Assembly (NCBI GenBank): GCA_004525155.1
Contig: SPDA01000215.1
Span: forward strand, 1 to 5,029
Direction of reading: 5' to 3'
From: Spirochaetales bacterium
Lineage (GTDB): Bacteria > Spirochaetota > Spirochaetia > SPDA01
DNA: 5,029 bases
Positions within the stretch are counted from its first letter, which is position 1. Every line of letters starts with the position of its first letter. Positions 1 to 4,541 of the stretch are shown in pieces. The notes under the pieces are model-generated. The model worked only from the letters and a program-made list of their open reading frames with translations. It had not been told where the DNA came from and ran no database searches. The position numbers and the translations under genes are program-made.

Positions 1-156
1 ATTGATATCGAGGATGGCGACCCTGGCGCCTGCATCGGCCAGGGCGTGCGCGAAAGCGCGGCCTATACCCTGCGCGGCGCCCGTAACGAGAGCTGTCCGG
101 CCGTCCAGCCTGAAGCGGTCTATAATATTCTTTGCCTGTAAAACGGTGTCAGTCAT
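1..156 (-). CDS. SDR-family NAD(P)-dependent oxidoreductase, N-terminal part (runs off left edge)
   Basis: The first 52 residues are visible. They form the start of a classical short-chain dehydrogenase/reductase Rossmann fold, usually about 250 residues in all. After a 14-residue leader comes [20 protein letters not shown]: the first beta strand and the nucleotide-binding motif TGxxxGIG at residues 25-32. The second strand VAILDIN (46-52) carries Asp50 at the position that normally binds the adenosine ribose hydroxyls, which predicts NAD(H) over NADP(H). The catalytic Ser/Tyr/Lys lie outside the window. The start at 156 is chosen because AGGAGA (171-166) precedes it by 9 nt; two nearby upstream ATGs are out of frame. 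The RLDGRTAL...GIGRAFA pattern recalls polyol (sorbitol-type) dehydrogenases, but the substrate cannot be assigned from this fragment. The gene is divergent from the kinase, which suggests a role in the same pathway. Confidence 0.9.
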   Translation of the reverse strand, partial: MTDTVLQAKNIIDRFRLDGRTALVTGAAQGIGRAFAHALADAGARVAILDIN

Positions 157-180
157 TATGCATCATCTCCTGTTCCGGGC

Positions 181-209
181 ATTATATAAATTCATGAATA
201 ATTATTCCA
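181..209 (-). promoter_or_regulatory. Candidate promoter for the SDR gene
   Basis: Read on the minus strand there is a perfect -10 hexamer TATAAT (186-181), preceded at 17 bp by a poor -35 TGGAAT (209-204, 3 of 6 matches). Transcription would start near 174, just ahead of the ribosome binding site at 171-166. The weak -35 overlaps a 12-bp palindrome, so the promoter may be activator-dependent or repressible. Assigned by pattern only. Confidence 0.5.
196..207. promoter_or_regulatory. 12-bp perfect palindrome, possible operator
   Basis: GAATAATTATTC is its own reverse complement. It overlaps the -35 region and spacer of the SDR promoter candidate. An overlapping 10-bp palindrome, ATTCATGAAT, lies at 190-199. 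AT-rich DNA yields such palindromes by chance fairly often, so a regulator-binding role is inferred from position only. Confidence 0.3.
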
Positions 210-240
210 TCGATATTTTGATTAAAATGCGTAATTGGAG

Positions 241-248
241 GAATATTC
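241..248. promoter_or_regulatory. 8-bp palindrome abutting the kinase -35 element
   Basis: GAATATTC is a perfect palindrome that ends directly before the -35 hexamer of the kinase promoter candidate. It shares GAAT/ATTC half-sites with the palindrome at 196-207, and the two centres are 43 bp apart, about four helical turns. It could be a second site for the same regulator, but it is short and may be chance. Confidence 0.22.
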
Positions 249-277
249 TTGCCATAACTGTTTCCCTGTTCTAATAT
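249..277 (+). promoter_or_regulatory. Candidate sigma70-type promoter for the kinase operon
   Basis: TTGCCA (249-254, 5 of 6 matches to the -35 consensus) and TAATAT (272-277, 4 of 6 matches to the -10) are separated by exactly 17 bp. The predicted start near 284 leaves a leader of about 33 nt that contains the strong ribosome binding site at 302-310. The position fits the kinase start at 317. Confidence 0.5.
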
Positions 278-301
278 CACTTTGTATTGAATCGAAGTAC
301 A

Positions 302-310
302 AGCAGGAGG
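302..310 (+). promoter_or_regulatory. Ribosome binding site that fixes the kinase start
   Basis: AGCAGGAGG lies 6 nt before the ATG at 317. This decides the start: an in-frame TTG at 287 would add 10 residues (MNRSTSRRIS) but would place this Shine-Dalgarno sequence inside the gene, and it lies almost on the predicted transcription start. Confidence 0.85.
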
Positions 311-316
311 ATATCA

Positions 317-1855
317 ATGGCAAAAAAGCATATTCTGGCTTTTGATCTCGGTACCGGCGGAAACAAAGCTGTTTTATACGATACCGAAGGCGTTCTCCTG
401 GGTTCGGCGTTCTCACCCTATGAGACGTATTATCCCCAGTCGGGCTGGGCGGAACAGCGGCCTCTCGACTGGTGGGAATCCCTCATTACAACAACACGGG
501 AACTTCTCAAGCTCACCGGAACGCCTAAAGACGGAATAGGCTGCCTCTGTATCTCCGGACACGGCATCGGCGTCGTGCCTGTGGCAAAAGACGGAAAACT
601 TCTGCGTGAAAAAACCCTTCTCTGGTCCGACAGCAGGGCGGTTCCTCAGACAAAGGAATATTTCCGGAAAGTCGATTATGACCGCTGGTATTCGATAACG
701 GGAGCGGCGCTGCGTGCCGAGAATTACGCGATATTCAAGATTATGTGGCATCGCGACCATGAACCGGATCTGTATAAAGAAACATACAAATTCATCGGCA
801 CCAAGGATTTTCTCAATATGAAAATGACCGGAAGAATCGTAAGTGATTTTTCCGACGCTTCCTTTTCCGGCGTAAACGATTTGATGAAATGGGAGTACTC
901 GGAAGAATTACTGAAGGAAACGGGAATATCAATCGAAAAACTTCCGGAATTGATACCTTCTACCAGTGTCGTCGGTGAATTGCTCCAGAACCCGGCGGAT
1001 GAGATGGGTCTTGCGGGCGGCATACCTGTGATCTGCGGCGGATATGACGGTTCCTGCACCGCCCTCGGCGCCGGCAATTGCAAGGAAAACCGCGTCTACA
1101 ATTACGTGGGCTCTTCATCGTGGATTTCGGTGGCATCAGACAAGCCGCTTATCGATCAGCGGATTAAGCCGTACTGCTATTATCATGTCATCCCCGGCAT
1201 GTTCAATTCCACGGTTTCGATTTACGCCGCCGGAAGCTCGTACCAGTGGGTCCGTAACGTGCTCTGCCGGGAGGAGATTTTCGCAGCCGGCATAACCGGA
1301 ACGGATCCGTATGAAATCATGAATGAGGAGGCAGCACAGGCCCCGGTGGGCTCAAACAATGTTTTTTTCAATCCGAGCCTTATGGGCGGAGCGACTATTT
1401 ATCCAAGTCCGAATCTGCGCGGCGCTTTTGCCGGAATAGGCTTGGGGAATACAAAGGCCGATCTGATGCGCGCAGTCATGGAAGGGGTAGCTTACGACCT
1501 GAGGCTTGTTCTAGACTGCTTCAGGGATCTCCAGGTTAAGGTTGACGAAGTCCGTCTGGTGGGCGGCGGCAGCAGGAGCGGTCTCTGGAGGCAGATTTTC
1601 GCGGATATTTACCGGACGAAGATAATTCTTACAAACGTCGGACAGGAAGCTGCCGCTTTGGGTGCTGCAACCATCGGGGCGATAGGCGCGGGAATCTGGA
1701 AGGATTTTTCAATGGTGGATTCAATTGCGAAGACTGTGCACGTTTCGAAGCCGATACCGGAAAACGAAACTGCCTATGAGAAACGGCTTCCGCTGTTCAG
1801 GTTTCTGGCGGAAAAACTCGCCGAATTCGGGGAAAAGGTTTCTGTTCTGGACTGA
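317..1855 (+). CDS. FGGY-family carbohydrate kinase (xylulokinase-like)
   Basis: The protein is 512 residues, normal for the FGGY family of ATP-dependent sugar and polyol kinases, which work in the cytoplasm. The N-terminal FGGY domain begins with the phosphate-binding motif FDLGTGGNK (9-17, Asp10), followed by GWAEQ (43-47) and LLWSDSRA (101-108), both typical of xylulokinase-like members. The second domain opens with IPVICGGYDGSCTALGAG (236-253), where Asp244 is the expected catalytic base. The adenosine-binding motif VGGGSRSGLWRQIFADI spans 415-431, and GQEAAALGAA (442-451) completes the ATP site. The loop that in XylB reads SGQMHG is SGHGIG here (80-85), so D-xylulose is not assured as substrate; another ketose or a polyol is possible. 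It lies 35 bp ahead of the ABM-fold gene with no visible terminator, so the two are probably one operon. Family assignment is very secure; the substrate is unknown. Confidence 0.95.
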   Translation: MAKKHILAFDLGTGGNKAVLYDTEGVLLGSAFSPYETYYPQSGWAEQRPLDWWESLITTTRELLKLTGTPKDGIGCLCISGHGIGVVPVAKDGKLLREKTLLWSDSRAVPQTKEYFRKVDYDRWYSITGAALRAENYAIFKIMWHRDHEPDLYKETYKFIGTKDFLNMKMTGRIVSDFSDASFSGVNDLMKWEYSEELLKETGISIEKLPELIPSTSVVGELLQNPADEMGLAGGIPVICGGYDGSCTALGAGNCKENRVYNYVGSSSWISVASDKPLIDQRIKPYCYYHVIPGMFNSTVSIYAAGSSYQWVRNVLCREEIFAAGITGTDPYEIMNEEAAQAPVGSNNVFFNPSLMGGATIYPSPNLRGAFAGIGLGNTKADLMRAVMEGVAYDLRLVLDCFRDLQVKVDEVRLVGGGSRSGLWRQIFADIYRTKIILTNVGQEAAALGAATIGAIGAGIWKDFSMVDSIAKTVHVSKPIPENETAYEKRLPLFRFLAEKLAEFGEKVSVLD

Positions 1856-1873
1856 TTGCGGAACAATATGACA

Positions 1874-1880
1874 GGGAGGA
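1874..1880 (+). promoter_or_regulatory. Ribosome binding site of the ABM-fold gene
   Basis: GGGAGGA lies 10 nt before the ATG at 1891, slightly longer than ideal. A second AGGA at 1884-1887 is too close (3 nt) to work well. No other start fits the family's normal N-terminus better. Confidence 0.6.
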
Positions 1881-1890
1881 TACAGGAATT

Positions 1891-2181
1891 ATGATCAAGG
1901 AAATTGCGCTTCTTACAATTGACCCTGCGAAATCAGACAGTTTTGAAAAAACGTTTCTGGAAGTTGCCCCGGTACTGCGCCGCCAACCCGGGTATCTTTA
2001 CGACGAATTCCTGCGGGTCGTCGAGAATGACTGTGAATACATTTTAATCGTCCATTGGGAGAATGTCGAATCACATAAAGCCTTTGTCGAATCGGACGAT
2101 TTCAAGCTGCTGGCTGGTCCCTGGGGGCCTTTCCAGAAAGAGGCGGCGGTCAGGCACTGCAGGCTGATTGCCCATTCCTGA
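1891..2181 (+). CDS. Small ABM-domain protein (antibiotic biosynthesis monooxygenase-like / LsrG-like fold)
   Basis: This is a complete 96-residue protein, the usual size for single-domain ABM proteins, which fold as ferredoxin-like alpha/beta dimers. The pattern is clear: first strand KEIALLTIDPAK (3-14), helix with FEKTFLEVAPVLRRQPGYL (18-36), then EFLRVVEND (39-47), YILIVHWENVESHKAF (50-65) with the family-typical Trp56 and His62, and DDFKLLAG (69-76) before the last strand VRHCRLIA (87-94). Despite the name, many members are not monooxygenases. LsrG, also about 96 residues, isomerises phosphorylated autoinducer-2, and other members are quinol oxygenases. Here it follows a kinase, so a role on the kinase product or a related sugar intermediate is plausible. 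No signal peptide or cofactor motif is seen, so it is likely cytoplasmic. The fold is secure; the reaction is unknown. Confidence 0.85.
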   Translation: MIKEIALLTIDPAKSDSFEKTFLEVAPVLRRQPGYLYDEFLRVVENDCEYILIVHWENVESHKAFVESDDFKLLAGPWGPFQKEAAVRHCRLIAHS

Positions 2182-2183
2182 AT

Positions 2184-2220
2184 CCGTGAAATTGGAGCTG
2201 CAGCTTACGGGTAATTTTTT
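2184..2220 (+). terminator. Weak candidate intrinsic terminator after the ABM gene
   Basis: CCGTGA (2184-2189) can pair with TTACGG (2205-2210) using one G-U pair. The loop contains a small AGC/GCT stem, and a run of six T follows at 2215-2220. The stem is short and the T run begins 4 nt after it, so efficiency would be modest. Its place, just past the ABM stop and just before a strong promoter, supports a transcription boundary. Confidence 0.35.
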
Positions 2221-2221
2221 A

Positions 2222-2250
2222 TTGACAGCTGAAGATTCTGAGGTTATGAT
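2222..2250 (+). promoter_or_regulatory. Strong sigma70-type promoter for the transporter genes
   Basis: A perfect -35 TTGACA (2222-2227), a 17-bp spacer and the -10 TATGAT (2245-2250, 5 of 6 matches) make this the best promoter match in the window. A T-rich tract (2215-2220) sits immediately upstream. Transcription would start near 2257 and give a leader of about 130 nt before the permease ATG. The transporter genes would then be transcribed separately from the kinase operon. Confidence 0.72.
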
Positions 2251-2269
2251 GTTCCTGATGTTTAAAGTT

Positions 2270-2283
2270 AGGTTTTAACACCT
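2270..2283. promoter_or_regulatory. Candidate operator palindrome downstream of the transporter promoter
   Basis: AGGTTTTAACACCT forms an inverted repeat with 6 of 7 paired positions (arms AGGT/ACCT around TTAA; one mismatch, 2274 with 2279). It overlaps a second imperfect inverted repeat, TGTTTAAA (2259-2266) with TTTTAACA (2273-2280), 7 of 8 positions matching. Both lie at roughly +3 to +27 of the predicted transcript, where a bound repressor would block initiation or early elongation. The regulator is not in the window. Confidence 0.4.
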
Positions 2284-2378
2284 GGACGTATCAAATTCAA
2301 TTTTATATTTGACGATGCAGCGATGAATGTCATGAACAGTACATACAGGAAGTAACGCTTTCCAAACACTTTACCGAA

Positions 2379-2384
2379 AGAGGG
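2379..2384 (+). promoter_or_regulatory. Ribosome binding site of the permease gene
   Basis: AGAGGG precedes the ATG at 2389 by only 4 nt, a closer and weaker arrangement than the sites of the kinase and binding-protein genes. CTTTC (2358-2362) could pair with GAAAG (2376-2380) and partly mask it. Lower translation of the permease than of the binding protein would be expected. Confidence 0.5.
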
Positions 2385-2388
2385 CATT

Positions 2389-3357
2389 ATGCGGTCAAAA
2401 ACTGAATCCTCGCGCACCCTGAAACAAATCCTGGAAAAACCAGAAATAAACGTACTTATCGCTCTGATAGTTTTATGCATCGCTCTTTCATTCGCAAGTC
2501 CCTATTTTATGACTCCAAAGAATATCCTGAATATTCTGCGGCAGTTTTCTCTCATCGCCATCCTGGCTGTCGGTCAAGCGATGATCATCATAACAGGCGG
2601 CATAGACTTATCCGTCGGCTCGGTTGTCGGGTTTACAGCCTGTTTCGGCGCCTGGGTAGGTAAAAGCGGCGCGCCGCCCCTAGTCATGCTTATAGCATTC
2701 CTCGGGATTGGCGCGGTAGTCGGTTTTACGAACGGTCTTTTGATAACCAAGGTGGGCATAGCACCGTTTATCGCAACCCTGGGAATGATGAGCGTAACCA
2801 GGGGCTTTTCGCTTCTCATGACCATGGGTGTGCCGATTCATGTGAGCAAAGTATGGATATCCGTGTTCGGCGGAGGGTATATCGGTATTGTCCCGGTCTC
2901 TGTTATCATCATGCTGCTGATTGTGTTTATCGGTTTCGTATTTTCAAACAATACTGTGCCGGGAAGGAACATATACGCTGTGGGTAACAGCGAAAAGGCC
3001 GCCAAGCTTTCCGGTATCCGGGTCGAACGGGTAAAAATAACGGTGTACGCCATTACAGGCGTACTCGCTGGTGTCTGCGGGCTTATTCTTGTGGGGCAGC
3101 TAGAAGGGGCGGATGCATTTTACGGCAACGGGTATGAACTGGATGTTATTGCCGCAGCCGTTATTGGGGGCATCAGCCTGTCGGGAGGGGAAGGAAACCT
3201 CCTCGGCATAATGGTGGGCGCGGCGCTGATGGGCGTGCTGAAAAACGCCTTCGTACTGCTCGCTGTTCCGGGGTACTGGCAGGTTGTAGCAATAGGTGTT
3301 GTTATTATCGGCGCCGTTTCCCTGGACAGTCTGCGCAGAAAGCGAACAGCAAAATAA
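2389..3357 (+). CDS. Sugar ABC transporter permease (RbsC/XylH-type, BPD_transp_2 family)
   Basis: The 322-residue inner-membrane protein is of normal length for the ribose/xylose/galactoside permease family and is mostly hydrophobic, with about eight to ten membrane segments starting near residue 20. Diagnostic stretches are visible: GGIDLSVGSVVG (70-81) after the second segment, PFIATLGMMSVTRG (126-139), the cytoplasmic coupling loop GRNIYAVGNSEKAAKLSGI (192-210), which meets the ATPase, and YELDVIAAAVIGG (249-261) followed by SLSGGEGNLLG (263-273). The C-terminus is short and basic (RRKRTAK). Such permeases work as dimers with one double-domain ATPase and a periplasmic binding protein, both encoded just downstream. 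It has its own strong promoter upstream and a 62-bp gap to the binding-protein gene. Substrate is presumably a monosaccharide or polyol, but permease sequence does not define it. Confidence 0.95.
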   Translation: MRSKTESSRTLKQILEKPEINVLIALIVLCIALSFASPYFMTPKNILNILRQFSLIAILAVGQAMIIITGGIDLSVGSVVGFTACFGAWVGKSGAPPLVMLIAFLGIGAVVGFTNGLLITKVGIAPFIATLGMMSVTRGFSLLMTMGVPIHVSKVWISVFGGGYIGIVPVSVIIMLLIVFIGFVFSNNTVPGRNIYAVGNSEKAAKLSGIRVERVKITVYAITGVLAGVCGLILVGQLEGADAFYGNGYELDVIAAAVIGGISLSGGEGNLLGIMVGAALMGVLKNAFVLLAVPGYWQVVAIGVVIIGAVSLDSLRRKRTAK

Positions 3358-3405
3358 CAGCGGTTTTTAATTGGTAACAGGACGGCGTATGCTGTCTGAG
3401 ATATA

Positions 3406-3413
3406 AAAGGAGG
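3406..3413 (+). promoter_or_regulatory. Consensus ribosome binding site of the binding-protein gene
   Basis: AAAGGAGG is a full match to the anti-Shine-Dalgarno sequence, 6 nt before the ATG at 3420. It is the strongest site in the window, which fits the high copy number that binding proteins need relative to their membrane partners. Confidence 0.85.
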
Positions 3414-3419
3414 TTACGT

Positions 3420-4469
3420 ATGAAGCGTACTACCAAAGTTTTGGTTTTCATCCTGCTCGCTTTTTTTCTGGCTGTCGGAATGACGTTTGCAGGCGGTGAA
3501 AAAGAAGGTGCAGCGGCGAGTGGCGGGGCTAGTTTTGTTCCGGCAGCGCAGATCAAGGCCCCCGCGGGGAAACCCATTATCGGTTTGCCCGTGGATCAGG
3601 TATCGAAGAAACAGATCCGGATTGCGACAATCATGGTTCAGAACAACCCCTTCGGCATGGCTGTAATGGAAGGAACCCTTTTCGCTAAAGAAATCCTGAA
3701 AGACAGAAATGTAAAGGTCGACTGGATTTCCGTACCCGATTTTGATCCCCAGAAATTCGAATCTGCCATGCAGAACGTCATAACCGCACAGTACGACGCG
3801 GTAACCCTCTTCGGTCTGTCCGAAGCTCTTCAGCCGGTTGTGGACAAGGCTATGGCTGAGGGTATCAAGGTTTACAGCTTCAACACCGAACCCGGTTTGA
3901 AATCAAAAAGGATCGCGTTCTGGGGCCAGGACGGCTTCTGGGGCGGTCAGAAATGCGGAAACCTTCTGATGGACGCTGTCGGCGGAAAAGGCAAGTATGC
4001 CATTATCACCGGTTCCTTCAATGTCCTTGGACATGAACTGAGAAGAACCGGAGCCCGGGATGTTCTGGATAAGAATCCCAACATGAAACTGATTGGAGAA
4101 TTCGAAAACCAGGACAAGGCCGAAGAAGCATACAACATCACCCAGAACCTGCTTACTTCCAATCCTGACATTGCCGCTATTTATGTAACCGCAGGCGGCC
4201 CCTTCGGCGCGGCGAAAGCCATCAAGGATGCCGGACTCACGGGCAAAGTCAAGCTTATATGCCATGACTGGATGAAAGAAACCGTCGAGTATGTCAGAAG
4301 CGGCGAAGTTACCGCTGTTCTCGATCAGGACCCCTTCAATCAGGGATATGCACCTGTAATCGCGGCATTCAACCACATCATGACCGGCAAGCCGCCAGCC
4401 AAGGAAATCAACTGGTTTGAGGGCGACGTAGCTACTCCTGCCGATGTAGCTAAGAAAATTCCCCAATAA
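3420..4469 (+). CDS. Periplasmic sugar-binding protein of ABC transporter (Peripla_BP_4 family)
   Basis: The protein is 349 residues. It starts with a classic Sec signal peptide: MKRTTK, a hydrophobic core VLVFILLAFFLAVGM (8-21) and a likely cleavage after TFA at residue 24. No cysteine occurs at the junction, so a lipoprotein is not predicted. The mature N-terminus GGEKEGAAASGG resembles spirochaetal binding proteins. An unusually long linker (about 25-65) precedes the ribose-binding-type domain: first strand IRIATIMVQNNPFG (67-79), ALQPVVDKAMAEGIKVYSFN (136-155), the lobe-2 segment GKYAIITGSFNVLGHELRRTGARDVL (191-216), IAAIYVTAGGPFGAAKAIKDAGL (251-273), CHDWMKETVEYVRSG (281-295) and LDQDPFNQGYAPV (301-313). 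Ligand contacts are expected around N75/N76, R208-R209, D283 and Q303/Q308 by family analogy. It captures sugar in the periplasm for the adjacent permease. The ligand is unknown. Confidence 0.95.
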   Translation: MKRTTKVLVFILLAFFLAVGMTFAGGEKEGAAASGGASFVPAAQIKAPAGKPIIGLPVDQVSKKQIRIATIMVQNNPFGMAVMEGTLFAKEILKDRNVKVDWISVPDFDPQKFESAMQNVITAQYDAVTLFGLSEALQPVVDKAMAEGIKVYSFNTEPGLKSKRIAFWGQDGFWGGQKCGNLLMDAVGGKGKYAIITGSFNVLGHELRRTGARDVLDKNPNMKLIGEFENQDKAEEAYNITQNLLTSNPDIAAIYVTAGGPFGAAKAIKDAGLTGKVKLICHDWMKETVEYVRSGEVTAVLDQDPFNQGYAPVIAAFNHIMTGKPPAKEINWFEGDVATPADVAKKIPQ

Positions 4470-4486
4470 CACACATATCTGAATTC

Positions 4487-4525
4487 ATAAAAGCAAAGCA
4501 GGTTCGCCTGCTTTGCTTTTATTTT
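4487..4525 (+). terminator. Strong intrinsic terminator/attenuator hairpin inside the transporter operon
   Basis: A perfect 16-bp stem, ATAAAAGCAAAGCAGG (4487-4502) with its complement (4507-4522), closes a TTCG tetraloop and continues into TTTTATTTT (4517-4525). The loop-closing pair is G-C, not the C-G of the extra-stable cUUCGg form. The hairpin begins 17 nt after the binding-protein stop and ends only about 19 nt before the ATPase start. It probably terminates most transcripts or stabilises the 3' end of the binding-protein mRNA while letting some read through. Confidence 0.88.
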
Positions 4526-4528
4526 AAC

Positions 4529-4534
4529 GAGGGA
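4529..4534 (+). promoter_or_regulatory. Ribosome binding site of the ATPase gene
   Basis: GAGGGA precedes the ATG at 4542 by 7 nt and selects that start. A closer ATG at 4534 is in another frame. The site lies directly after the U-rich tail of the hairpin, so a readthrough transcript would carry it just 3' of the stem. Confidence 0.6.
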
Positions 4535-4541
4535 TGCCGTC

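Noticed and set aside
287..316. Ten-residue N-terminal extension of the kinase from a TTG start
   Set aside because: The strong AGCAGGAGG site at 302-310 is ideally spaced for the ATG at 317, the extension has no family similarity, and the TTG lies almost on the predicted transcription start.
2249..2278. Possible leader peptide of nine codons ending in TAA upstream of the permease
   Set aside because: It begins inside the -10 element and before the predicted transcript start, and it has no ribosome binding site.
2268..2480. Minus-strand open frame covering the transporter leader
   Set aside because: It overlaps the operator-like repeats and the start of the permease, and the translated product has no recognisable motif.
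3358..3419. Possible promoter or terminator between permease and binding protein
   Set aside because: A T-rich stretch near 3364-3368 has no preceding stable stem, and no -35/-10 pair with sensible spacing is visible; the genes are most simply cotranscribed.
3903..4472. Minus-strand open frame of 189 codons opposite the binding-protein gene
   Set aside because: It lies wholly opposite a clearly coding gene, lacks recognisable domains and is explained by codon bias of the plus-strand gene.
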